33,881 nt of DNA, taken from assembly GCA_027592135.1 (NCBI GenBank), contig JAQCIJ010000010.1, positions 1-33,881 on the forward strand. Direction: 5' to 3'. A program made the translations under genes and the position numbers. Shown here one piece after another: positions 7,563 to 14,859 of the stretch (position 1 is the stretch's first letter; every line of letters begins with the position of its first letter). Under the pieces are notes generated by a model, which had not been told where the DNA came from, searched no databases, and was given only the letters and a program-made list of their open reading frames with translations. Origin of the DNA: a bacterium (GTDB taxonomy: Bacteria; Patescibacteriota; Gracilibacteria; Peribacterales; Peribacteraceae).

Positions 7563-8633
7563 CTACTGACCAATACCAAAAAGGTTAAGTATGGCGGCAA
7601 ACCTACTACGTGCTTTAGAAACATCTCCTGCATCAAGTGTGACTGTTGCGTCTACAGGTGTGTCAGGTACCTCTGCATTCAAAGCAGCAACTGCAGCCAG
7701 AAATTCTGGAGAATCTATATTTGCATTTTCAACGCGATCAGTTCCCGCCTTGCGTACATTCTCTAATTCAGCTTGAAGATACGCTGTATCCCAAAAGGGC
7801 ATACCTGCCCCTCGTTGCATCATTAGAGAAAGGTTATCTGCTGCATACGGACCGCTTCCAAATTCTAATGTATTCGAATTTGATGTTCTTCGATCACGAT
7901 CAATTTCTCTGTCAGAGCCATCTACCCGTACAGCAGATGCAGCCGTCAATTCTAGATCCTCTGCCAGAGGTCGAAGTTCTTCCTTCTGTTTCTCTCTCGC
8001 TCTAGCCATAAGAGCTTTTTGCGCATCGTGGAATCGCTGAACTAAACAAAGAGAAGTATTTACTTCTGCAATGCCACTTTTTAAGGTCTGAATTGCGCGA
8101 ACTTCATTCGATGGATTTGCCACAAGTACCCAACCTTGTATTGAGCCATCCCCGTCATTTTCAGCAAATGCCCCTAGGGAATCAATGATTCCAGATACGT
8201 TTGCAGAATCTGCTGCTTTACCAATCTCTTCAATGCTTCCACCTTCTGCTGCAAGAAGTTTTCTCTGTAGGTTATCATCACTCAGTGGACCAGTAACAGT
8301 CTTTGAGACATCAGACAGATTCAATTCCTGATCAAGGGTTTGTAATCTACTCTTCGCTCGTTCTAGTTGTATTGTTGCACCTTCGTACAGCCCAGGTAAT
8401 TCATCAACGGAAACTTCTGTCATTTCACCTGTAGGGTCCTCAAATAACACTTTTTCACCAGCAAGAATATTCTCGTATGAAGTAAGTGTGGCTTTTCGAT
8501 ACAGTGGATCATTAAGCCTGTTGTTTACAGCAGCTCCCTGAAGTGCCCAGTTCTTTACAACAGTATTGCCATCTGCAAGATAGGAGGCAATATCTGGATG
8601 TAGATCTGGTGTGTTTAATTGTTTTTCCGACAT
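7563..8633 (-). CDS. Hypothetical soluble protein, no family recognised
   Basis: About 356 residues from MSEKQLNTPD. An in-frame start 11 codons upstream is less likely because it lies inside the promoter-like AT-rich region. The protein has no signal peptide or membrane segment. It is acidic and helix-rich with coiled-coil potential around residues 80-110 and 190-230 (for example KALMARAREKQKEELRPLAEDLELTA). The C-terminal third contains FGSGPYAADNLSLMMQRG. No catalytic motif is visible. A TACAAT box lies 23 bases upstream of the start. It diverges from a LysE remnant, so it may sit at a rearrangement junction. Coding potential is supported by the long uninterrupted frame only. Confidence 0.6.
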   Translation of the reverse strand: MSEKQLNTPDLHPDIASYLADGNTVVKNWALQGAAVNNRLNDPLYRKATLTSYENILAGEKVLFEDPTGEMTEVSVDELPGLYEGATIQLERAKSRLQTLDQELNLSDVSKTVTGPLSDDNLQRKLLAAEGGSIEEIGKAADSANVSGIIDSLGAFAENDGDGSIQGWVLVANPSNEVRAIQTLKSGIAEVNTSLCLVQRFHDAQKALMARAREKQKEELRPLAEDLELTAASAVRVDGSDREIDRDRRTSNSNTLEFGSGPYAADNLSLMMQRGAGMPFWDTAYLQAELENVRKAGTDRVENANIDSPEFLAAVAALNAEVPDTPVDATVTLDAGDVSKARSRFAAILNLFGIGQ

Positions 8634-8726
8634 ATGAAATTGGGAAATGTAACAATATTGTACCATATTTATAGTATTTATACAAATAACCTTTTATGGC
8701 GTATAGTACCGTACGAGGCAATCAAA

Positions 8727-8996
8727 ATGGGTTTTTACATCAATGCACTTAACCCCAAAGCAACACTCGCATTCGTGAGTTTATTCTCTGCGTTCATCAC
8801 ACCCGAGACACCAGATAGGATTCAGTATGCATTTGCCGTGTTCGTTGTTGTGTCTTCGGTGATGTGGTTCTCACTCGTCGCGTCGATCTTTACGATCCAA
8901 AAAGTTCAAGCTGCATTTAACAAAGCAAAAAGCAGAGTCGATAGAACCATCGGTATCCTGCTTGTATCGCTCGGGCTTAAAGTTGTGGATGTGTAG
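8727..8996 (+). pseudogene. LysE/RhtB-family transporter remnant (C-terminal part only)
   Basis: Beginning at MGFYINALNPKA, about 89 residues match the C-terminal half of LysE-type amino-acid exporters. NPKA is the conserved motif after the central loop, two further hydrophobic segments follow, and the end VDRTIGILLVSLGLKV is typical of the family. Complete members are about 200 residues, so roughly the first 110, including the first three membrane helices, are missing. Only 93 bases separate this segment from the divergent gene, leaving no room for the lost part. I call it a decayed fragment; a translated short protein cannot be excluded because the frame remains open. Confidence 0.65.
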
Positions 8997-9000
8997 AACC

Positions 9001-9032
9001 ATCTCGGCGGCGTAGCCGGAGACGAAGACGGT
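9001..9032. repeat. REP-like GC-rich element next to tRNA-Lys
   Basis: Contains the small palindrome CGGC-GTA-GCCG followed by GGAGACGAAGACGGTTGG. A related version (CTCGTAGCGTTAGCGGAG...GCGAAGGTGGG) occurs at about 9180-9210 and another, inverted, at about 14083-14117. The elements flank the tRNA-Lys gene. Confidence 0.5.
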
Positions 9033-9107
9033 TGGTGGGTCGGGTGGGGATCGAACCCACGGCCAAGAGATTAAAAGTCTCCTGCTCTACCACTGAGCTA
9101 CCGACCC
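9033..9107 (-). tRNA. tRNA-Lys (anticodon TTT)
   Basis: Minus-strand cloverleaf with acceptor GGGTCGG paired to CCGACCC, D-arm TAGCTCAGTGGTAGAG, anticodon loop CTTTTAA (TTT) and T-arm GGGTTCGATCCCC. The discriminator is A and the CCA end is encoded. A 14-base copy of its 5' end recurs about 115 bases away. Confidence 0.95.
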
Positions 9108-9209
9108 ATGATGTGAAAGATATACTGTAGCTAGACTGAAACCAAATCCTGCGAAGTGGTCCACTGCTTGCCCACCATAGCTCGTAGCGTTAGCGGAGAG
9201 CGAAGGTGG

Positions 9210-9223
9210 GAGCTACCGACCCA
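9210..9223. repeat. 14-bp copy of the tRNA-Lys 5' end
   Basis: GAGCTACCGACCCA here is identical to 9095-9108, which covers the 5' end of the minus-strand tRNA-Lys gene plus one flanking base. The copy lies upstream of the tRNA gene, between two REP-like stretches. The 182-bp gap from 9108 to 9289 otherwise holds only the REP-like element and the promoter of the next gene. Confidence 0.8.
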
Positions 9224-9277
9224 GAATTCAACTGAGCGTATTGTACGCAATTTACAGCAAAGTGAAACAGAAATCGC

Positions 9278-9283
9278 TATCCT
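9278..9283 (+). promoter_or_regulatory. -10-like box of the GT4 gene
   Basis: TATCCT ends 6 bases before ATG 9290. The same CGCTATCCT string is found before pdxS. The spacing predicts a leaderless transcript; no good -35 is seen. Confidence 0.45.
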
Positions 9284-9289
9284 TTGTGT

Positions 9290-10414
9290 ATGAAAGTAGC
9301 AATTGTCCATGAACTCCTCACCATGCGAGGTGGTGCCGAACGGGTGCTACGGATCCTTGCTGAGATGTATCCAGAGGCTCCTATTTACACTTTGCTCTAC
9401 AACGAGAAGAAGCTGGGAGAGTGGTTTCCACGAGAAAGAGTACGAAAACCGAAGCTCCCTAACTACTATCTACTAATCCCCAGCCCCTACCGTTTCAATC
9501 ATCATCTCTACCTCAAACACTTCCCAAAAATGGTCGAGTCGATGGATTTCTCAGAATATGATCTCGTGATCTCAACCTCTTCCGCGTTCGCGCACGGCAT
9601 TATTACCAATGGCAAACCAAAACATCTTTCGTATGTGCATGCTCCTGCCAGATACCTCTGGGATAGAACCCACGATGTCACCGAGAAAGCATCAAAAGGA
9701 ATACTTGGGTCTCTTAAGAAGAAATACCTCCAACGAACATTCCATCCCTTACGTACTTGGGATGCAGAAGCTTCGGCACGAGCTGACAAAATTATTGCAG
9801 CATCCAATGATGTAAAGCGGCGTATAGAGTTGTATTGGAGAAAACCCAGCGACGTGATCTATCCACCAATCGATGACTTCTGGATGAGAGAACGTGATGA
9901 AAAAAGAATGAAGAGTGAAGAGAGGTACTTCTTGATTGTCTCAACACTCGTTTCCTATAAAAATATTGAACTTGCTATTGAAGCGTGTAAGACACTCAAC
10001 CTCCCTCTGAAGATTGTTGGTGAAGGTCCATACAAAAAGCAACTGCAACGCATCACGCATCACGCATCACGCATCACCTTCTTAGGATATCAACCAAAGA
10101 AACAGCTCAAAGAACTGTATGCAGATGCAACTGCAGTGATCTTTCCCGGTAAAGAAGACTTCGGTCTTGTGCCACTCGAAGCTGCTGCTTGCGGCACTCC
10201 TGTCATCGCCTACCGAGGAGGTGGAGCACTCGAAACGATTATCGAAGGCAAGACGGGAACATTTTTTACAGAGCAAACCACGCAATCATTAATTGATACT
10301 CTGGAAAAGTTTGATCAAAATTTGTATTCAGAGAATGACTGTAAAGCAAGAGCAAAGGAGTTCTCTCAGGAGAGGTTTGAAAAGCAGATTCGGGAGGTAG
10401 TTGCTGGTCTGTAG
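9290..10414 (+). CDS. GT4-type glycosyltransferase
   Basis: About 374 residues from ATG 9290; a TTG two codons upstream is ignored. The N-terminal Rossmann domain starts MKVAIVHELLTMRGGAERVL, where the GGAER motif binds the acceptor or nucleotide sugar. The C-terminal half has LIVSTLVSYKNIELAIEA, VGEGPYKKQL and the GT4 signature FPGKEDFGLVPLEAAACGTP, with the two glutamates of the E-x7-E motif. Enzymes of this family transfer sugars from nucleotide donors during envelope polysaccharide or glycoprotein synthesis at the cytoplasmic face. The segment at about residues 254-263 (RITHHASRIT) is encoded by four copies of a 7-base repeat. The gene appears monocistronic. Confidence 0.88.
   Translation: MKVAIVHELLTMRGGAERVLRILAEMYPEAPIYTLLYNEKKLGEWFPRERVRKPKLPNYYLLIPSPYRFNHHLYLKHFPKMVESMDFSEYDLVISTSSAFAHGIITNGKPKHLSYVHAPARYLWDRTHDVTEKASKGILGSLKKKYLQRTFHPLRTWDAEASARADKIIAASNDVKRRIELYWRKPSDVIYPPIDDFWMRERDEKRMKSEERYFLIVSTLVSYKNIELAIEACKTLNLPLKIVGEGPYKKQLQRITHHASRITFLGYQPKKQLKELYADATAVIFPGKEDFGLVPLEAAACGTPVIAYRGGGALETIIEGKTGTFFTEQTTQSLIDTLEKFDQNLYSENDCKARAKEFSQERFEKQIREVVAGL
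10050..10077. repeat. In-frame heptamer repeat GCATCAC (four copies) in the GT4 gene
   Basis: Four perfect copies of GCATCAC lie between the VGEGPYKKQL and LGYQPKKQL segments. They encode a repeat-derived loop with the residues THHAS. A change in copy number other than by three units would shift the frame. Confidence 0.9.
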
Positions 10415-10420
10415 CAGACC
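10406..10420 (+). other. Hairpin enclosing the GT4 stop codon
   Basis: GGTCTG-TAG-CAGACC forms a perfect 6-bp stem whose three loop bases are the TAG stop codon. No T-run follows, so it is not a standard terminator. The following gap to 10571 holds another inverted repeat (GCCTTGAT at 10516 with ATCAAGGC at 10543) around a T-rich loop, but no gene. Confidence 0.5.
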
Positions 10421-10571
10421 TCACTCCAAATACTGAACCATGATTTTCATGATGAAAGGATGAGGTCAATCAAAAGCTCCTTTCCATTTGATATTTCTTC
10501 GCACGAGTCCAGTCTGCCTTGATTTTTTTGGTTCGTTTTTGCATCAAGGCAAAAATGAACAAATAAAAAAA

Positions 10572-11012
10572 CTACGCCCTCGCCACTACCGCTCCGCCAA
10601 CAACTATCAACAGAGATCCAATAAGCAACTGTGGAACTTTTACCGTTTGCCATTCAGAAAATAACCACAGCCCCAAAGCAACAGTCACTAACGTATTCAT
10701 ATTAAACACCGGAGTGATAATACTGATAGACGCATCGTAGTTTTGCAAAGCTAGAAGAATACCAGAAACGCCGGCAGCCCATAGCGCACCTGCGGTGAAT
10801 GCATACCCTCCAGAGGTAAGTGAGACCTTCGTATCTTTCATGATCATCAGCATGATGATACCAATGACTACTGTGCCAACACCTGTACATATCACATAGA
10901 GCGGAATAGAAATCCCCTTCTCTGTACTCGCTTTTACTAACGTATTCGTTAATCCAAAAATAAGTCCTGGCAGTATTCCTCCGATGATTATTCCGTATGT
11001 TTGTGGACTCAT
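10572..11012 (-). CDS. EamA-like half-size drug/metabolite transporter
   Basis: 146 residues from MSPQTYGIII; an upstream in-frame ATG would overlap the end of ruvB. About five hydrophobic segments span the protein. The motif PVFNMNTLVTVALGLWLFSE and the end VPQLLIGSLLIVVGGAVVA are typical of one EamA (DMT superfamily) repeat. Standard members have two repeats of about 140 residues, so this protein is a single repeat that probably works as a dimer. Substrate unknown. It begins 10 bases after the ruvB stop codon, so it is likely co-transcribed with ruvB. Confidence 0.75.
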   Translation of the reverse strand: MSPQTYGIIIGGILPGLIFGLTNTLVKASTEKGISIPLYVICTGVGTVVIGIIMLMIMKDTKVSLTSGGYAFTAGALWAAGVSGILLALQNYDASISIITPVFNMNTLVTVALGLWLFSEWQTVKVPQLLIGSLLIVVGGAVVARA

Positions 11013-11022
11013 GACGGAGAGT

Positions 11023-12069
11023 CTACTGGAAGAGTTTGCGCTGCGCATCTGCATTGAGCGTTATTCCTAAGAGTTTGTACCCAAGCTCTGTCACTGTTCT
11101 CCCCTTGGCAGTTCTCTGCAAGTATCCGCACTGCATCAAGTACGGTTCATACACATCTTCTAATGTATCTGCTTCTTCTGCAGTAGCAGCGGCAAGTGTC
11201 GAAAGTCCTACAGGACCTCCAGCAAACTTTTCGATAATCGTCCTGAGTATTTCTCTATCTGTATGGTCGAGACCTTTATTATCTATTCCCAATTTTCCGA
11301 GTGTAGTTTCTACGCGATGTTTACTGACCGTTGTCTCGTCACGTACTTGAGCAAAGTCTCGAATAGACCGCACAAGCCGATTGGCAATACGTGGAGTAGA
11401 GCGACAACTCTTTGCCAATAAGTATGCAGCCCCCTCTTCGAGTGGCACTTCTAATATTCCTGCAGTACGCTCTACAATCTGTTCCATCTCGATATCATTA
11501 TAAAAATTGAGTTTAAAGTTATGCGTAAACCGATCTCGCAGTGGTGCACTGATTGTTCCAATTTTTGTTGTTGCCCCTACCAATGTGAAGGGCTTTAAGT
11601 CCAGACGCATAGAACGAGCTGCGGGGCCTTTTCCAATAACAAGATCTAACGCGAAGTCTTCCATCGCGCTGTACAGCACTTCTTCTATCGCAGGTCGCAT
11701 ACGGTGAATCTCATCGATAAATAACACGTCTCCCTCTTCGAGATTACTCAGAATTGAGGCGAGATCACCAGGTTTTTCGATAGCAGGACCTGATGTGCCG
11801 CGCATCTGTGAACCCATTTCTCGTGCAATAATATTGGCTAGTGTTGTTTTTCCAAGACCAGGAGGTCCATGCAAAACCGCATGACCCAATGGCTCTCCTC
11901 GTTTTTTTGCCGCTTCAATGTGTACAATAAGATGCTCTTTTATCGCACTTTGACCAATATACTCACAAAGTTTTTTTGGACGCAATGTTACTTCGAATAC
12001 CTCTGTCTCACTTGGTGCTTGTGTTGGTTGAACCGCCGATTCTTTTCTTTTTTGTCGCTTGATTACCAT
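11023..12069 (-). CDS. ruvB: Holliday junction branch-migration helicase RuvB
   Basis: 348 residues from MVIKRQKRKE. An in-frame start 11 codons upstream lies within the promoter. Walker A is HGPPGLGKTT at about 67-76, Walker B is LFIDEIHRM, and the family motif GATTKIGTISAPLRDRF follows. A winged-helix domain forms the C-terminus (LMQCGYLQRTAKGRTVTELG). RuvB is the hexameric AAA+ motor that, with RuvA, moves Holliday junctions in recombinational repair. ruvA and ruvC are not next to it; the downstream gene is an EamA transporter. A TATTAT box lies 9 bases before the ATG, separated by the C-rich bases CCACCTCCC rather than by a Shine-Dalgarno sequence. Confidence 0.95.
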   Translation of the reverse strand: MVIKRQKRKESAVQPTQAPSETEVFEVTLRPKKLCEYIGQSAIKEHLIVHIEAAKKRGEPLGHAVLHGPPGLGKTTLANIIAREMGSQMRGTSGPAIEKPGDLASILSNLEEGDVLFIDEIHRMRPAIEEVLYSAMEDFALDLVIGKGPAARSMRLDLKPFTLVGATTKIGTISAPLRDRFTHNFKLNFYNDIEMEQIVERTAGILEVPLEEGAAYLLAKSCRSTPRIANRLVRSIRDFAQVRDETTVSKHRVETTLGKLGIDNKGLDHTDREILRTIIEKFAGGPVGLSTLAAATAEEADTLEDVYEPYLMQCGYLQRTAKGRTVTELGYKLLGITLNADAQRKLFQ

Positions 12070-12078
12070 GGGAGGTGG

Positions 12079-12103
12079 ATAATACCAGAGAACGCTGTAC
12101 AAT
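12079..12103. promoter_or_regulatory. Compact divergent -10 boxes between ruvB and the exported-protein gene
   Basis: Only 42 bases separate the two start codons. TATTAT for ruvB (minus strand) covers 12079-12084 and TACAAT for the plus-strand gene covers 12098-12103. They lie 9 and 8 bases from their start codons, so any -35 elements would fall inside the opposing promoter or gene. Confidence 0.5.
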
Positions 12104-12111
12104 CATATCCA

Positions 12112-12744
12112 ATGAATGAAAAGATGAAAGTAACAACGGGCCTTCTTACAATGATGCTTCTGCTCTCCATAACAGACATCGCATTACTCGAAGGATTACC
12201 GAATGCAGAAGTGGCAGAAGGTATAGAGGGTACAGAAGGTGCAGAGGTAGAGAGCGGAGATACTTCCCCGCAACCAGAGGTGCCAACAACGCCAACGCCT
12301 GCAAATGGTGTACGAAAAGCTACGGGTCCTGATGTGCTTGAAACTCTCGTCAGTAATCAGATGACCTTTAGTGATACACGAGAAAAATTCGTTCTCGCAA
12401 AAGTTATCGAAACCGGCCGCGATACACTCACCACAAAAGCAATCTTAATTGATGGGGATAGAGCAGGTGCAATCGGATGGATAGACTCCCCAAATGTCAA
12501 AAAACACTATTTAGTCCTTAAAGAGGCCCTACATTCTGCATTTACCCCAGAGGTCAAAGATCTACTCGATGAGACGCAGAGGCGAGAAAATCACCCTACC
12601 AGAAACCTCCTAACCTTCTTTGATTCAGGAATTCTGCCAGAAAGAGTGGTTTTCGTCCGAGTACGTGAAAGACTGTACGAAATCCACATTGCAGAGGGCT
12701 CCTCTAATGCAATATTTAATCTAATAGAGGATTTGACGAACTAA
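12112..12744 (+). CDS. Exported or membrane-anchored hypothetical protein with acidic repeat
   Basis: 210 residues from ATG 12112. The frame is open far upstream, but that part lies antisense to ruvB and is rejected. A hydrophobic segment at about residues 8-27 (TGLLTMMLLLSITDIALLEG) is a signal peptide or anchor. It is followed by a Glu/Gly repeat (AEGIEGTEGAEV) and a Pro/Thr linker to about residue 65. The folded part, about residues 70-210, includes ETLVSNQMTFSDTREKFVLAK and ends LYEIHIAEGSSNAIFNLIEDL. I recognise no family. The 9-base unit encoding the acidic repeat is shared with rpsA. The gene is followed by a structured gap before rplK. Confidence 0.65.
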   Translation: MNEKMKVTTGLLTMMLLLSITDIALLEGLPNAEVAEGIEGTEGAEVESGDTSPQPEVPTTPTPANGVRKATGPDVLETLVSNQMTFSDTREKFVLAKVIETGRDTLTTKAILIDGDRAGAIGWIDSPNVKKHYLVLKEALHSAFTPEVKDLLDETQRRENHPTRNLLTFFDSGILPERVVFVRVRERLYEIHIAEGSSNAIFNLIEDLTN

Positions 12745-12746
12745 AG

Positions 12747-12824
12747 GAAATCGAAGTAATCAACGATTACAAGGAAATCAAAGATCCTCGTTTTCCTCGA
12801 TTTCTTTGATTTCCTCGATTTCTT
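12747..12824 (+). repeat. Repeat-built element predicted to fold as a three-helix junction, upstream of rplK
   Basis: Three helices can be drawn. The outer one is GAAATCGA (12747-12754) with TCGATTTC (12815-12822). Inside it are the hairpin GTAATC-AAC-GATTAC (12756-12770) and a 12-bp stem (12773-12784 with 12803-12814). The 14-base sequence TTCCTCGATTTCTT is directly repeated at 12793 and 12811. The element starts right after the stop codon of the exported-protein gene and ends about 50 bases before rplK. It may act as a terminator or leader structure or simply be a repeat; there is no T-run typical of a terminator. Confidence 0.5.
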
Positions 12825-12874
12825 CCCAGTATTCGTTTGACCTACATGAACCCATTACGTAGAGTATCGCAGCT

Positions 12875-13297
12875 ATGGCAAAAAAAGTTACCAAAGTAAT
12901 AAAGGCTCAAGCACGTGGAGGACAGGCAAACCCTGCGCCGCCACTCGGTCCTGTTCTCGGACAGGCTGGTGTTGATATTAATGCCTTCTGCACGCAGTTC
13001 AACGAGCGTACAGCAGACAAGCAAGGACAACTTATTCCTATTGTCATTAAAGTATACGAAGATCGAAGTTTTGTATTTGAGCTTAAGCAGCCACCAGCAG
13101 CTTCGATGATTATCGAAAAAGCAAAACTAAAGAAAGGAAGTGGAGAACCTAACAAAAATAAGGTTGGAAAACTTACACGATCTCAACTCAAAGAAATCGC
13201 TGAAGCAAAGATGCCAGACCTTAACGCAATCGACATTGAGGGTGCTATGGAGATTATTGCAGGGACTGCAAGAAGCATGGGTGTAACCATTGAATAA
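12875..13297 (+). CDS. rplK: 50S ribosomal protein L11
   Basis: 140 residues, the normal length. The N-terminus [20 protein letters not shown] followed by [18 protein letters not shown] is the L11 proline-rich region, and the C-terminal RNA-binding domain ends GTARSMGV. L11 binds the GTPase-associated region of 23S rRNA. Usually rplA follows immediately; here a membrane-protein gene lies between them. secE and nusG, often upstream of rplK, are absent in this window. Confidence 0.97.
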   Translation: MAKKVTKVIKAQARGGQANPAPPLGPVLGQAGVDINAFCTQFNERTADKQGQLIPIVIKVYEDRSFVFELKQPPAASMIIEKAKLKKGSGEPNKNKVGKLTRSQLKEIAEAKMPDLNAIDIEGAMEIIAGTARSMGVTIE

Positions 13298-13394
13298 TTT
13301 GTACTGCAGCATCTCTTGCAAAAAGTGCAATATCTTTAATGTGCATGTTTTCAGTTATAAACGTAACCTATATGCACCTTTCCTTACTTTAATT

Positions 13395-14030
13395 ATGGTT
13401 GAAAACCCTCTCTCAACAATTTTTGGATTCATTGGATCCTTTTATGGTCTTGTACTTCCACTCCTGACCATCTTCTTTCTAACAGTACTATTCCTTGCAA
13501 GCTTAAGCGTTCCAGGATCAAAACCTCGTCGCGTTGGAGATGCAATCTACTGCTATCTTATGCACGGAGTATCTGTTCTACTGATGACCGTCGGTGCATT
13601 GCCAACTGTCTTCTCTGTCTTTGCAGGCGTTGCCTATACAGGCCGAACCTACATAGCTCTACTGTTGGTATTTGCCTGCGGAGGACTCCTCTTCCTTGTG
13701 CAAGATCAAGCAACACAATCTTTGGATAGTGCATCCAAAGCAGTGACAGAGGCGATTTACTTTACGACAATCAAGATCATTGGAAACGTGATTGCTCTTC
13801 TTTCTGGAGTATCCATCTTCCTGAGTATCGTGCTTGCCTCCTTTCAGCCTGGATGGTGGGTAACCCCATTTGTTCTCCTTCTCTACGGAATGCTCCTTAG
13901 CTGGTGCACCAAAGGAAACCATGACTGGGAACTCATGAAGGCTCTCCAAGTACAATCTCCTGCTCCTGCAAGAGCGAGTACCCCAAAACTAAAGGCAAAG
14001 AAGCGTCCTGTGCGCAAAAACCGTAAATAA
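13395..14030 (+). CDS. Hypothetical membrane protein between rplK and rplA
   Basis: About 211 residues from ATG 13395, preceded by a pyrimidine-rich leader ending ATTATG. An upstream in-frame start at 13290 would overlap rplK and gives no hydrophobic N-terminus. The protein has about five hydrophobic segments at roughly 10-33, 48-70, 78-100, 125-145 and 152-172. It ends with a soluble basic tail of about 35 residues (APARASTPKLKAKKRPVRKN). No family recognised. The tail is rich in Lys, Arg, Pro and Ala, resembling ribosome- or nucleic-acid-contacting tails, which is notable given the position between two ribosomal genes. The gap of 97 bases from rplK and 110 bases to rplA suggests separate transcription or an inserted gene. 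Confidence 0.65.
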   Translation: MVENPLSTIFGFIGSFYGLVLPLLTIFFLTVLFLASLSVPGSKPRRVGDAIYCYLMHGVSVLLMTVGALPTVFSVFAGVAYTGRTYIALLLVFACGGLLFLVQDQATQSLDSASKAVTEAIYFTTIKIIGNVIALLSGVSIFLSIVLASFQPGWWVTPFVLLLYGMLLSWCTKGNHDWELMKALQVQSPAPARASTPKLKAKKRPVRKNRK

Positions 14031-14082
14031 GGCCACTTTTTCTTGCGCGCCCTCTCAATATCCCCCAAACTCCCTTTACTTT

Positions 14083-14117
14083 GTTGTGGGAGTCCTTCGG
14101 CTACGCTCTGGACGCTA
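14083..14117. repeat. REP-like element before rplA
   Basis: GTGGGAGTCCTTCGGCTACG followed by CTCTGGACGCTAG is the inverted form of the REP-like sequences around tRNA-Lys (GCGTAGCCG...GGTGGG). It lies in the leader region of rplA. Confidence 0.45.
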
Positions 14118-14140
14118 GAACCACATTCCCCCTACCTATC

Positions 14141-14845
14141 ATGTCTAAAGCATCAGCAGTCGCGCGCGCGCACGGTAAGAAATATGAAGAGAAGAAAAAA
14201 CTTGTTGAAGAAGGAAAAATCTACTCAGTTGCAGAAGCTACCGAACTTCTTCCAAAGCTGAGTACAGTAAAGTTTGATGCCACTGCAGAAGTGCACATCA
14301 AAATTAACGCAAATACAACTCAGGCAGATCAGCTCGTTCGTACAACAGTTGCTCTTCCCCATGGAACAGGAAAGAAAATACGTATTGCAGCCTTCGTAAA
14401 AGACGACCAAGCAGATGCGGCAAAGAAGGCAGGAGCAGATATTGCTGGAATCACAGAATTAATGGCAGCAGTAGAGCAAGAGAAGATTGACTTCGATGTC
14501 GCAGTAGCAACACCGGACGTCATGAAAGATCTTGGTAAGGTTGCAAAGATTCTTGGACAGCGAGGACTTATGCCAAATCCTAAAGCAGGTACCGTAACGC
14601 CAGACGTAGCAAAAGCAATCGACGAACTAAAGAAAGGTCGTATCGAGTGTAAGATGGATAAGCAAGGAATTATACATACTGTATTCGGAAAAGTTTCTTT
14701 CGGTCCGCAGAAGCTAAAAGAAAACCTCGACGTGATTCTTCATGAAATTCGCGAAGCAAAACCTGCAGGAATTAAGGGTGAATACATCCAGACTATTTCT
14801 GTTAGTCCAAGCATGGGACCAGGTATTAGAGTGCAAAATGGATAG
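14141..14845 (+). CDS. rplA: 50S ribosomal protein L1
   Basis: 234 residues, standard length. The start is MSKASAVARAHGKKYEE; the open frame upstream is REP-like repeat sequence. The L1 signature is present: VALPHGTGKKIRIAAF, the segment VMKDLGKVAKILGQRGLMPN with the following PKAGTV, and FGKVSFGPQKLKENL near the C-terminus. L1 forms the mobile stalk over the E site and often represses its own mRNA. The leader ends in CCCCCTACCTATC before the ATG and has no Shine-Dalgarno sequence. The gene converges with dus, whose stop lies 15 bases away. Confidence 0.97.
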   Translation: MSKASAVARAHGKKYEEKKKLVEEGKIYSVAEATELLPKLSTVKFDATAEVHIKINANTTQADQLVRTTVALPHGTGKKIRIAAFVKDDQADAAKKAGADIAGITELMAAVEQEKIDFDVAVATPDVMKDLGKVAKILGQRGLMPNPKAGTVTPDVAKAIDELKKGRIECKMDKQGIIHTVFGKVSFGPQKLKENLDVILHEIREAKPAGIKGEYIQTISVSPSMGPGIRVQNG

Positions 14846-14859
14846 TGGAAAAAGATATT

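Noticed and set aside
10516-10550. Inverted repeat GCCTTGAT/ATCAAGGC as an intrinsic terminator
   Set aside because: The loop is 19 bases and neither strand has a T-run right after the stem, so I list it only as part of the gap.
11869-12111. Long upstream extension of the exported-protein gene
   Set aside because: It runs antisense through ruvB. The ATG at 12112 directly precedes a signal peptide and has a -10 box 8 bases upstream.
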